Shown here piece by piece: positions 37,052-49,900 of a DNA stretch of 64,000 bases. Source of the DNA: Mangifera indica (Eukaryota > Streptophyta > Magnoliopsida > Sapindales > Anacardiaceae); contig NC_058141.1 in the NCBI RefSeq assembly GCF_011075055.1, positions 12,037,639-12,101,638 of the forward strand, in the 5' to 3' direction. Positions within the stretch are counted from its first letter, which is position 1. Every line of letters begins with the position of its first letter. The notes beneath the pieces are model-generated. The model saw only the letters and a list, made by a program, of their open reading frames with translations. It was not told where the DNA came from and searched no databases. The translations under genes were made by a program, and so were the position numbers.

Positions 37052-38279
37052 AAGATGTTAAAGGTACATGATGGTTCGTGTGAAGAGTCCGGCCAAAGCA
37101 TCAGGGAAATTCGACATGTTAAAGTTCAAAAAATTAAGCTTCAGTTTTCATATTCAATAAAATATGTAGACATTTTTTATATATAATTTATGTATATTAA
37201 TAATATATTATCACATAATTAAATGATTTTAAATTAAAAATAAAATAATACTCAATTATATGATAACATATGATCTATATATTTAATTTATGTATAAAAA
37301 ATATTTATATATAATATTACCTTTTTATAATTTTGCACTGGTTTAAGAATTTTTATGTTAATAATAAAATTTCAATTTGTGTTTGGGTGCTAATTGAGTT
37401 TAAGTTGTTTGGTAATTATCTTTACGAGTGATGTTTTCAAAAGAGGCTTTGATTTGCCAATTTACTTGTATTAAAAAAGGTAAAGGTTTTCATTTTATTA
37501 CACACCTTTCACGTGTAAATTCTTTTGATTCGTTGTAAGTAAATATCTAGGGGGGTATCTGATTGGTGGGGAGAGTTGTTGTTTGCTTTGCACTCATAAC
37601 CCTAGTTTATATTTGACCAAAACCCTAAAATATAAACTTAAAAATGTAAAATAGTAATTAGAATTATATTAGGTTAGTATAACCTCAATTAAATCATATC
37701 AAAATAATGTTATTTAGTTATAATTGTTTCGTATTAATGTAACTTTAGCTTAATTATATTTTTTTTGATATGATTCTAATTTTTTCTAACAAAATTTCTT
37801 ATTGACAAGTATTTTAATATTTTTTTAATTAAAAGTAAAGATACACGTTATAAAAATTAAAAAATTTATAAAAAAATGGAGGTATAATATCATTGGTTGA
37901 ATTTTTAGACTTATTTATGTTGTATCTCCAATATCCTATCTCGAAAATCAGTCTTATAATTATTTATATTTTAACTTATGATCACTGGTTTTATCCTATT
38001 TTAAACTTATTGAAGAATAACTATAACTCTCGACCAATTTATGTAGAGTTGGTTTAATCTCCTTTTAAATATGCTATTATAGTAATATTACACATATTCC
38101 GTAGTTAGAATACGTGTAACTACAAATATTGTAAACTCAACAATCATATACACTCATTTTTAAACGTTTCATCACTTGTAGCCGTACAAAGTCATGTTAT
38201 AACTCCTAATCTGAGCCCGTGACAACAAGCCCTGTTATTCTTATAACCTTTATATATGTATAGGGAAGGTAGTTTCGCA
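37052..38279. other. Spacer upstream of PAP copy A
   Basis: Further degenerate PPR 3' sequence to about 37140, then a hairpin element (37163-37318) and AT-rich sequence. Promoter of the first PAP gene lies at the right; its leader exon is homologous to that of copy B from about 38270. No other gene seen. Confidence 0.65.
37163..37318. mobile_element. Hairpin MITE-like element, copy 5
   Basis: Arms tttttatatataatttatgt and, reversed, tatttttatacataaattaa flank the core ttatcacataattaaatgat, followed by ttttaaattaaaaataaaat and ctcaattatatgataacata. This is one of the best preserved copies for deriving a consensus. Confidence 0.65.
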
Positions 38280-38756
38280 ATGATTGGTGGAATCTTCCAT
38301 CCGCATATTCGAAATTCTCTCTTCTTACCAGGTTTCATTTTCATGTTTTCATTCGTTTCCTTCTTCTTCTTTCATTAAGACTCCAAGGGATCATCTAATA
38401 ATAATTCACTCTTGACTGCTCTTTCGGTCAGTCCCATTTCTTTCTTTTTTATGTTTCATCTCAGTTACTTAAATACCCAGTTCCTTATGTTGTATTTTAT
38501 ATGTTTATTGTTTATATTCTTGACTTGCTTTCGAGTTTGATGTTGAATTATGTCACTGAGTGGGGTTAGCCTCTCTGCGCATACACAATGATAAAAGTTT
38601 ATATATCATAATATTTTCATGCCACTTGTACATTTTTTTTCAAGTCATCTTGTACTGAAATTGCTTTTTTAAGTATTGTATCCACAAAAAAAGTTTTATC
38701 TTCTCTGGCTTATCTCAGAATAATCTGCTTCCAGTTGCTTTCAGATATTTTGTGGG

Positions 38757-41700
38757 ATGAGAGAATTGAGGATGATCGTCCCGGGAGTTCTTCTTGTTCT
38801 TGCAACTCTTCAAGTGGCAAGTTCACATGGAGATCAGCCGCTTTCAAGAATTGCTATTCATAAGGCTACTTTCGCGCTCAATGCCAATGCTTCTGTTACA
38901 GCCTCTCCTAACATTCTTGGATCGAGTGTATGTTTCCCTTGCAACACAAATTTGTCTGTTTTCTTGTCTTTTTAATCACACCTGTATGTTACAGGAGAAT
39001 TGATCTGATTACCACCTGACGGTGGATGCTTGTTAAGTTGCATTTTTTTATGATGGATTGTCCTTTTATGCATACATTTAAACTTCTTTCTGTCAAATTA
39101 TCAACCTTGAAACCGGCAAGGCAAGTTTAAATATGAAAAAAGCTTGAAGTGTGTACTTGGTTAAATGAAAAATTTTCCACTGTTTCAGGGACAAAATTCT
39201 GACTGGGTGACAGTGGAGTTCAGCTCTCCAATTCCATCTGTTGATGATTGGATTGGTGTGTTTTCTCCTTCTAATTTCAGGTAATGTACCTTTTCTTTGT
39301 GTGGTTATGTATAGATTAATAAATACGGACATACTTGAAATTACAAATATGTTTCTAACTGGTTCTATTTAGTTAAACTTTGATGACACCACACTAATTT
39401 GAAGTATATATTTCACTATTCCTAGTGCTTCCACTTGCTATACAGATAATCCTAGAGTTTTTCCTCCCTTCTTGTGTTCTGCACCTATTAAGGTTCGTTG
39501 CTCAGTGCTTTGCCATAGTTTTCTTTTTCCAACTTCCTTTCTTGGTCAGTTTCTCCTTGAAAGGTGATTTGAATTTGCATACTAATTTTTATATGACTTG
39601 TCTTCACAGTTTCAATATGCAAACTATTCCAGTCCTCAGTACAAAAGTACAGGAAAAGGCTGGTTGAAGCTTCAGTTGATTAACCAGAGATCAGACTTCT
39701 CTTTTGCACTATTTTCAGGGGGTTTTTTAAATGTAATTTCTATCTGTTTTTTTTTTTATTTTCTCTCATAATCCATCTGACTGTGTTGGAACTCTCATAA
39801 AGAATTGATGTTGCTAACTGTTTAATGAACTGTATAATTTAAACTGAGTTAATTGCATCACATGATGTCTGCTACATGTAAGCACTTTGCCCTGGTAATG
39901 TCATCTTTCTGTAATTACCTTGACCTATCTGTCTTTTAGCATTCCTCTTGTCCTGCTTAATTTTGTGCTTCTGGATTCTTCATTCTGAACTAAATCACAC
40001 TTTAATGGTGTATTCTTGTTCTTTTGCAATACAAAGCCTCAGCTTGTGTAGACCATTTCTGGTGATATATTTATTGAGAGATGTCTGATTCCAACCATCT
40101 AAATTTCTTTAATTTTTCTGCAATCTCCATTGTGCTTATCATTCTGTGAAAGCTTTGTGGAGTCTGCCAGTGGAATGTTTGGGCCATTACTTAGCACTGA
40201 CTCCCATCTTTGTATCAGAAGTTTAATTGCTTCAATAACCAAGGTCTCAAAAACTTGTCTTAATATCTTTAAAGCAGATAAAGCTTTTGCTAAATTGTGG
40301 AAGATGGTTTGAACATGGCTGATCCAGCTCAGATTTAATTGTATTTGAATACTATTCTTACTCTGTCACTTTATGATATGGAATTGAACATTTTTCTATC
40401 CTTTTTGAGTTACTCTAGTAGGAAGGTGCGTGAATCATAAAGAGAGTCAAACTACTGCAAGATATAATTACTACCATACACTCTGTTCCTCTGTTGTTTA
40501 CAAAATTTACTTTCTGCAAGTTCCGATAGCAGATCTTTTGTTTCATGTAGAAGATATTTCTCTGGCTTTGTTTTCCCTACCTTTTAATCGTACTTTATTC
40601 ATAGTTCAGAAGTTCTAGTTTATAAGCATGGTTAACTTTTGCAATTTCAACTTTAGATAATTCTTTTTTTGTTTTGTTTGTTTATTATTTTTGTTGCTAT
40701 AACAGCCAAAGCTGGTAGCAGTGTCGAACAAAGTGGCTTTTGCAAATCCAAATGCACCAGTTTACCCTCGCTTGGCCCAGGGAAAACTGTGGAATGAAGT
40801 ATGTCTGATTTATCTTTGTATCTTTGAGAGCTTATGTTTAAGTCAAATAATCTAATGGTTATTGCTTGAATATCAGCATACTAAGGGTTCTACAACTATT
40901 TATCACCATATTGACAAGCTTTTCAAAAGTGCAATAGTTTTTGTCCTACAATGAATCCTGGTTAATGATATAATGCATGTTATTTTTATTGTTACTTCAT
41001 TTAAGAGATGACAATACTTTTCAACTTCACATTCAGATGACAGTAACATGGACGAGTGGCTATGGATTAAATGAAGCAGAGCCTTTTGTGGAATGGGGTC
41101 GAATCGGAGGTGATCCTACTCGTTCCCCAGCTGGGACTCTAAAATTTGACCAAAGCAGCATGTGTGGTGTGTAACTCCTCTACCCAATATATGTACTTTA
41201 TAGTTTATCATACAATGAGCAATAACTTCCAATGGAAAACTATTGTTGTCTCAGTTATGCATACCAGTGCAGTGATCTTAGCTGAAAATACTAGGTAAAA
41301 ATGATAGCCTCTACATGTTGGAAATTCTTTGTTCCTCCTAAAAGAGAGAAAAAAGAAAGAGAGAGAGAATTTTTAGTTACTCTAACTTAGTTTGAATAGA
41401 CTAGTTATTAAGTTAATAAAAGATCGCAAACATGGTTATGTGTTTAACAGGTTAAGTAGAGTGCATGAATGTGGTTACTGAGTGTTTTCTATTATATTTA
41501 CTATATTCTGTATTTTGATTTGATAGCTCATCTTGCAGTTATACAAGATAACTGATTATAGTGAGGTTTGTGGTCTGTTCTGTTTTTCTCTATTGGGTAA
41601 ATTTGCCCCAAACCTTTTCCTTGATGTTTTTTCTATGAGGTGGATTTTTAAAATAAAACTTAAATTCACAGGTGCACCAGCAAGGACTGTGGGATGGCGT

Positions 41701-44502
41701 GATCCCGGATATATACACACCAGCTTTTTAAAGGAGTTGTGGCCCAATGCAGTGTATGCTACGTCTTATTCTAGAATATGATATCTATTCTAGGTATAGG
41801 TTTGTTAAACCTTTAGAAACTATGAAGCTGTCCTTGGAACTATTAGCATAAATTTATACTGGCCAAATGTCAACCTTTTATAGCAGTATATCTAACTCAA
41901 AACATTATACTTCTTCTTTTCATATTTCTTTTGTAGGTATACGTACAAACTGGGTCATAAGTTGATTGATGGAACATATATGTGGAGTCCAGAGTACCAG
42001 TTCAGGGCATCTCCTTATCCTGGTCAAAATTCTTTGCAACGTGTAGTCATTTTCGGTGACATGGGAAAGGTTTTTTAAAATTTGCTGATAAGATCTAATT
42101 AAATCACAGCTCTTATTGTTGAAAATATATTGTATCTGTTTATCCATGTGTGTCTTTATATGTGTGCACCTCTGTATAAGTATCCTACTTTCTATTGTAT
42201 AATTTAATTCTTGCTTAAACAGTCAAGATAAAACATTTAATTTTACAATGAATTCACATTTTTGAATTTTTAAGGTGAAACCCTTTGCTAGTTTAGCTTT
42301 CTAATGGAGGGGTGAGCTGCTTTTGTTTAAATAAAAAAATTTATGTCAAGTTGGTCTTGTATAACGTTTAAGCTTTTTAGGTTTACTCCAACTCCGCTGC
42401 CGTTGGTGAAGTAGTTTATTTATTGACATTTTGCAGGATGAAGCTGATGGTTCTAACGAATATAACAACTTCCAGCGTGGTTCTCTTAACACCACTAAGC
42501 AGCTTATTCAGGACTTGAAGAACATTGACATAGTTTTCCACATTGGAGACATATGTTACGCAAATGGATATCTTTCACAGTGGGACCAGTTCACTGCACA
42601 AATTGAGCCAATTGCATCAACAGTGCCTTACATGATTGCAAGGTTTGTCCAAATTCACTTATATGGCTTGTCAGAGCATGTACCTACAGTAGTGCTGAAT
42701 TTTTTGTGACAAGTGGTGATTTCTTCTTCCAGTGGTAATCATGAGCGTGACTGGCCAGGGACAGGATCTTTCTATGGGAACTTGGATTCTGGGGGAGAAT
42801 GTGGTGTGTTGGTTGAAACTATGTTCTATGTCCCCACTGAGAACAGGGCTAAGTTCTGGTGAGGATATAGCATGACTAGTGTTATTGTACCTGTTGTAAG
42901 CTTTAATATTTTGTTTTGACTCTTGATGCTGATTATTTTGTTAATACTTTTGATTAGATGCATTCTAGTATTTTAATTTTATATTCAGGAAATATAAAAC
43001 ATATTTTATCAAGCAGAGTTTGATATTGTGAATTAATTGCAGATATCACAATATGTGAAACAACTTCTGATGTTGGTACAAATTGTTTGAAAGATATGTA
43101 TTAATTTCACAGTGAAAACACTTTCTCTTCTTAGAAACCTTTCCATGTATTGGGATTCTCTCAACTCATTACAATTGTTTTTACCTCCCGATGTCTTCTC
43201 TTTCTAATTACAAGTGAACCTGTGCCAAAAAGGTTGTGTATGAAGTGTTCTGGTGCAAATATAGAGGCTGTCCTGAAGGACCTTGATAATTTTTTTATGC
43301 TCAAAAGAATTTCTTTTCTGCACTTGTTTCTTGATGTTGTGGGATCTAATGTGGAAAACAATTATTCTTTACCAGGTACTCCACAGACTATGGCATGTTT
43401 AGATTTTGTATAGCTGACACGGAACAGGATTGGAGAGAAGGAACCGAGCAATATGAGTTTATTGAGCACTGCCTAGCATCGGTTGACAGGCAAAAGCAAC
43501 CTTGGTTGATTTTTCTTGCACATAGGGTTCTGGGTTATTCTTCTGATTATTATTATGCTATGGAAGGATCATTTGCTGAACCAATGGGGAGGGAGAACCT
43601 TCAAAAGCTCTGGCAAAAGTACAAGGTTGACATTGCCATCTATGGCCATGTACACAATTATGAAAGAATATGCCCTATATACCAGGTACAATCCCAATAT
43701 TAAGCACTGAAGAAACTATATTATTTTGTCCTTTTTACTTTGCTTCATGTTACACTACAATGGAATTCAATTGAATGTTTCATTTTAATTGCATCTTAGC
43801 CATTTTACAAGCTGAATTGTGAAACTGTGGACATCCACATTTAACCGTATTTAAGTTAGAAAACAGGCAAGAAATATGTTCGACTCCTTAAACAAATCAG
43901 AGAAAAAGAAAAAGCCAAAGCAATTTCTTGAAATGTTTGCCTTTTCACATATTTTAATGATTGAATTTTGTACTTTTCTTTTGTAATAAAAATTTGTAAA
44001 ATATAGCTTAAAAAGAATTGTTGCTTGTTATCTTTTTAACTTGAACATTGTCATGCAACCATAATTTCCCGTTAGTGCTATTTTGGCTTCTCATTTCCAT
44101 GGTAGATTTAGTATGCCATATTACACTTATAGACCGGATACTATTTATAGTCTAGAGTGTTAGCTAATAATTGGGATCAATCTTCCTTTGCTACAGAATA
44201 TCTGCACCAATAAAGAGAAGCACTATTATAAGGGCCCCCTGAATGGCACAATACATGTGGTTGCAGGCGGCGGTGGAGCAAGCCTTTCAGAATATACAAC
44301 TCTTCAAACCGCCTGGAGTTTGCATAAAGATTATGATTATGGATTTGTAAAACTTACAGCGTTTGATCACTCGAATCTGTTGTTCGAGTACAAGAAAAGC
44401 AGGGATGGAAAGGTTTATGACTCTTTCAGAATATTCCGGGACTACAGGGACATTTTAGCCTGCAGTGTTGATAGTTGCCCAAGCATGACCCTTGCATCAT
44501 AA
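38757..44502 (+). CDS. Purple acid phosphatase, tandem copy A (PAP1/24/27 group)
   Basis: Secreted metallophosphoesterase of the large plant PAP class. Exons are 38757-38927, 39189-39280, 39426-39492, 39610-39732, 40706-40798, 41037-41166, 41672-41753, 41937-42069, 42437-42642, 42733-42858, 43376-43685 and 44197-44502, giving 612 aa, the usual size of this group. A signal peptide is visible (MRELRMIVPGVLLVLATLQV, then ASSHG). All five metal-binding motifs are present: GDMG (Asp294), GDICY (Asp335, Tyr338), GNHE (Asn368), FLAHR (His457) and GHVH (His499, His501). Seven ligands are thus intact, although group members are often annotated 'probable inactive'. A 5'UTR intron is likely (38427-38744). 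Copy B, 8.2 kb downstream, has identical exon sizes. Substrate and role (phosphate scavenging or other) are not deducible. Confidence 0.95.
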
Positions 44503-44542
44503 TTTTATGTCTAGGGAATTCTGATTTCATCATAATTTTGAG

Positions 44543-44622
44543 GGATTTTGTATTGCTGCATTAGAGGGGTGTTGTTCTGGTCTTCAATCAGTTAGGGCAG
44601 ATGAATCGAGTTTTGGTCTTCA
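44543..44622 (+). pseudogene. Fragment of the PPR pseudogene
   Basis: About 80 bp matching the PPR pseudogene at 35830-35955: gctgcattagagg, gtgttgttctggtcttcaat, cagttag, then gcagatgaatcgagttttgg. Relative to the source it lacks the 47 or so bases between 35883 and 35929, with 'gttag' at both deletion ends. It lies just past the point (about 44533) where the flanks of the two PAP copies stop matching. Confidence 0.8.
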
Positions 44623-46369
44623 ATAGCAGAAAGTTTCATGTTATTCCAACTGTGATTGCTACTGTGATTGCCTGCTGATTTCATCTGCTACTTTTAGAAC
44701 AATAATAGGCTATAACTGATTGGAATTCCAGTGGATGTAGTTGTATGATAATACTTCTATTTAATGTAAATTATTTGCTTGTTTTTCCATGTAGCTCACT
44801 TTTTGCGTGTTAGTATATGGGGCCTGGACCGACTTTCAGGTGCTGATTTGCCTCTCCTGCATATTGCTTTGTAGCCTGGAACCCACATTCAATGCATGTC
44901 AGTTCGGAAAGATGCTTGAAATTCATTATCCTATTACTACAAACAAAACCAGTCAGCCTCTTGAACTTTCCATGCTGACCTCCAAGGACTTGCGCCTATT
45001 CTTGGCATAAATGATGCTAGATACTGTATAAAATAAAATTATGCATATTTATAATGGATAATAACGATGATATGTAACCATGTGATTGAGTTTCAAATTT
45101 CTTAGATGATTCTTTTAGACATAGTTGAATTTATTTTTTCATTCTCTAGTCTCGAACCCTTAAAAACATTCAAAAATTTTAAAAATTATGTAAAGAAACA
45201 AATAAGTTAGTCAATTAAAACTCCACAAATTGACAATAAGAAGGGAATTCATTGCTCTTTCTGTATCTATGAAACGATTTGGAATAGCAAATAGGTTTTC
45301 TTGGCTTGCATTATCAAAATAATAAGATTGAGACAAAGCATAGAGACTTGACTTATCGCTTGCCGGCTTATTGGTGGGAAACTATTTAAGCAACAACATA
45401 TCTCATCAATAGGATGCTTTCACCAACCCTTGACAAATCATGGCTTTCTAAGGTGTTCTGGATGTGCATGTTATCCCAACTTAAGACCTTACAATGAACA
45501 CAAGTTCAACACTTCAACTTTCATTCTAGCAAGTGCATATTCGTATGTTATAGTCCTCAACATAAAGGTTTTGTGTGCTTGTATAAGTCAGGATAATTTT
45601 ATACAACTAGAGATACTGACTTCGATGAATAAGTAAGAGCTTCCTCTCAAACAAAGTCATGAGTGACAATCCTCACCATGAAGCCACCAACCTAAACAAT
45701 CCCCTGACTACACAATTTCTATTGACTACAAACCATATTAACTACAATCAGTGTGAGGGCACCAGTAGTAGTAGCAGCAGCAGCTCATCAACAGAAATTC
45801 CTACTGAAAACTCAAATAGAGTTAAGTCCTGAGCACATCTTGCATTCTAGCTCAAACACAGAAGGAAATACTTCAGCAATGGGTGAACAAGACAATAATA
45901 CCAATACTGCTCTTTAAAATATTGGATCATTCTTAACTGGAGAGGATTTTCCCTTGGGAACTTACATACTATGACCACAAGTGCCCAGACAGGAATCCTC
46001 AAGCCTAATTGTACCAAACAAAAACTTAAGTTACTACAACATCAACATCTTTATCACTTCATGGGGTTTTATCTTTATCGTATCAATAAAACTACGTGTA
46101 TATACTTTTAAGCATATAATTAAGTATACAAATGATAAGTTATCGTATAATTAAATGATTTTAAACAATAATATATATTTTCAAGAAAATAATTGATATT
46201 AAGAAAAACTATCTTTAACCGCATTTAAATTTTAACAAAAGGTCAAAAAAAAAAAAATGGTGTCGTTTTAAAGTTTAAAAACCGGTGGGAAATGTCGTTC
46301 TCCCAAAAAAAAAAAAAGTTACCAAAGATCCTCAGATCAGACCATCGGTTGGCTTTCCTTTTACAGAGC
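44623..46369. other. Spacer between the PAP copies
   Basis: Remnant PAP-flank sequence, partial hairpin-element sequence (around 45020-45100 and 46095-46180) and a copia relic (45320-46040). Ends where homology to the PAP leader begins (about 46370). Confidence 0.65.
45320..46040 (+). mobile_element. Ty1/copia retrotransposon relic (integrase-RT region)
   Basis: Broken conceptual translations give typical copia polyprotein text in order: 'LPAYWWETI' then stop, 'ATTYLINRMLSP' (end of the integrase core), 'GCACYPNLRPYNEHKFN' in another frame (about 45450-45510), then a Ser-rich region and 'MTTSAQTGILKPN' (about 45970-46012), the conserved segment ahead of reverse transcriptase. Frames shift between blocks and stops interrupt. 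No RT, LTR or gag was found, so this is a truncated non-functional fragment. Confidence 0.8.
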
Positions 46370-46951
46370 AAGCGATTGGCGGAATCTTCCTTCCGTAGAT
46401 ACGAATATCTTGCTTCTTACTATGTATCGCTTTATGTCTTCATTCGTTTCCTTCTTCTTCTTCCATTAACACTCCAAGGGATCATCTAATAATAATTCAA
46501 TCTTGACTGCTCTTTCGGTCAGTCCCATTTCTTTCTTTTTTATGTTTCATCTCAGTTACTTATATACCCTGTTGTTTATTTTGGATTTTATACGTTTGTG
46601 TCTCAGCAAGAAGCCTAAGCCTTTGAACTGTGATCAAGGAAGTTTGATTTTAATTGAGGTTTACAGGGATCTTATATTGTTTATATTTATTTGAACTTGT
46701 GTCCGAAGATGCTATTTGACATGCTTACCAGGCTTATGTAGAATTATGGCACTGAGTGGGGCCAGCCTGTCTGCTCATAAGCAATTATAAAAGTTGATAT
46801 ATAATAATATTTTCATGCCGCTTTTATATTTTTTTCAAAGTCGTCTTGTCTTGAAACTGCTTCTTTAAGTATTGTATCCACAAAATGTTTTATCTTCTCT
46901 AGCTTATCTCGGAATAATCTGGTTCCTATTTGCTTTCAGATATTTGATGGG

Positions 46952-49900
46952 ATGGGAGAATTGAGAATGATCTTCCCAGGAGTTCTTTTTGTTCTTGCAA
47001 CTCTTCAAGTGGCGAGTTCACATGGTGATCAGCCGCTTTCAGGAATTGCTATTCATAAGGCTACTTTCGCGTTCAATGTCAATGCTTATGTTAATGCCTC
47101 TCCTACCATTCTTGGATCGAATGTATGTTTCACTAGCAACACAAATTCTTTAATTTGTTTGTTTTATTATCGCTTTTATCATGCCTGTATGTTACAGGAG
47201 AATTGATTTGATTACCACATGATGATGGATACTTGTTAAGTTACATTTTTTTAAGATAGATTGTCCTATTATGCATAATTAAATTTCTTTCTGTCAAATT
47301 GTCAACCTTGAAACCACCAAGGTGAGGATTAATAAGAAAAAAGCTTGAACTGTGCATTTGATTTATGGAAAAATTTTCCACTGTTTCAGGGGCAAAATTC
47401 AGAGTGGGTGACAGTGGAGTTCAGCTCTCCAATTCCATCGATTGACGATTGGATTGGAGTGTTTTCTCCTTCCAATTTCAGGTAATGTACTTTTATTTTC
47501 ATGGGTGGTTATATATAAATAAATAAATATGGACATACATGAAATGACAAGTACGTTTCTTGCTGGTTGTAATTAGTTAAACTTTGATGATACCACTCTA
47601 ATTTGAAGTATATATTTCACTATTTCCAGTGCTTCCACTTGCTCCGCAGATAATCCTAGAGTTTATCCTCCCTTGTTGTGTTCTGCACCTATTAAGGTTC
47701 GTTGCTCAGTGCTTTGCCATAGTTTTCTTTTTTCAACTTTCTTTCTTGGTCAGTTTCTCCTTGAAATGGAACTTGAATTTACATCCTAATTTTTATATGA
47801 CTTCTCTTCACAGTTTCAATATGCAAACTATTCCAGTCCTCGGTACAAAAGTACAGGAAAAGGCTGGTTGAAGCTTCAGTTGATTAACCAGAGATCAGAC
47901 TTCTCTTTTGCACTATTTTCAGGCGGTTTGTTAAATGTAACTTCTTCCTTTGTTTTTTTCTGATAGCCAATCTGACTGTGTTGGCATGTTGTAATTTATT
48001 CCCTATTATAATAAATTTGTGTTAAGGTTGCTTAGGAACTCTCATAAAGAATTGATGTTGCTAACAACTGCTTAATGGAGTGTATAAGCTAAACTGAGCT
48101 AATTGCATTGCATGATTTCTGCTACAAGTAAGCACTTAGCCATGGAAATGTCATCTTTTTGTAATTACCTTGACCTTTCTGTCTTTTACCATTCCTCCTG
48201 TCCTGCTATATTTTGTACTTCTGGATTCTTCATTCTGAACCAAATCACACTTTAATGGCATATTTTTGGGCTTTTGCAACACAAAATTCATGAATTTTGG
48301 TTTCATTGCCTCAACTCGTGTAGACCATTTTTATTGAGAGATGTCTGATTCCAACGGTATAAATTTCTTTTATTTTTCTCCAATCTCCATTTTGCTGATC
48401 ATTCTGTGAAAACTTTGTGGAGTCTGTCAGGGGAATGTGTAGGCCATCAGTCAGCATTGACTTCCATCTTTGTATCACAGGTTTACTTGCTCCCTTAACC
48501 ATAGTCTCAAAAACTTGTCTGAAGATCTTTAAAGCTGATAAAAGCCTTTGTTAAATTGTGGAAGATGGTTTGAACATGGCTGGTCCAACTCAGATTTAAT
48601 TGTATTAGAATATTACTCTTACCCTGTCACTTTATGATATGGAATTAAACATTTTTCTATAATTTATGAGTTACTCTAGTGAGAAGTGTGTGCATCGTAA
48701 AGAGCATGAAACAATTGCAAAATATATTTACTACCATACACACCGTTCCTCTGTTGTTTACAAAATCTAGTTTCTGCCAGTTTCGATAGCAGATCCTTTG
48801 TTTCATGTAGAAGACATTTCTCTGGCATTGTTTTCCATACCTTTTTATTGCACTTTATTAATATTTTAGAAGTTCTAGTTTATAAGCACTGTTAACTTTT
48901 ATAATTTCAACTTTAGATAATACTTTTTTTGTTCTGTTTGGTTATTGTTTTGTTTGCAATAACAGCCTAAGCTGGTAGCAGTGTCGAACAAAGTAGCTTT
49001 TGCAAATCCAAACGCACCAGTTTACCCTCGCTTGGCCCAGGGAAAACTGTGGAATGAAGTATGTCCAATTGATCTTTGTATCTTTAAGAGCTTATGTTTA
49101 AGTCAAATAATCTAATGGTTATTGCTTGAATATCAGCATAGCAAGGGTTCTACAACTATTTATCACCATATTGACAAGCTTTTCAAATGTGCAATAGTTT
49201 TTGTCCCACAAGGAATCCTGGATAATGATATAATGCATGCTATTTTTATTGTTACATCATTTAAGAGATGAAAATACATTTCAACTTCACATTCAGATGA
49301 CAGTAACATGGACAAGTGGCTATGGATTGAATGAAGCAGAGCCCTTTGTGGAATGGGGTCCAATTGGAGGTGATCCTACTCGTTCCCCAGCTGGGACTCT
49401 AACATTTGACCAAAGCAGCATGTGTGGTGTGTAACTCCTCTGCCCAATATATCTACTTTTTTTGAGTTTATTATAAAATGAGCAATAACTTCCAATGGAA
49501 AACTATTGTTTTCTCAGTTATGCATACCAGTGATCCTAGCTGGAAATACTAGGTAAAAATGATAGCCTGTACATATTGGAAATTCTTCATTCCTCCTAAA
49601 AGAGAGAAAAGAGAAAGAGAAAGAGAGTTTTTAGTTACTTTAACTTAGTTTGACTAGACTAGTTACTAAGTTAATAAAAGATTGCAAGCATGGTTATGTG
49701 TTTAACAGGTTAAATAGAGTGCATGAATGTGGTTACTGAATATTTTTTATATTATCTTTACTATATTCTGTTTTTTAACTTGATAGCTCATCTTGTAGTC
49801 ATACAAGATAACTGATTACAGTGAGGCTTGTGGTCTGTTCTGTTTTTCTCTATTGGGTAAATTTGCCCCAAACCTTTTCCTGGATGTTTTTCTATGAGGT

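Noticed and set aside
42281..42436. Assembly artefact as explanation for the two PAP copies
   Set aside because: Introns differ by many substitutions and indels and the intergenic sequence is unrelated, so they are genuine paralogues rather than a duplicated contig or merged haplotypes.
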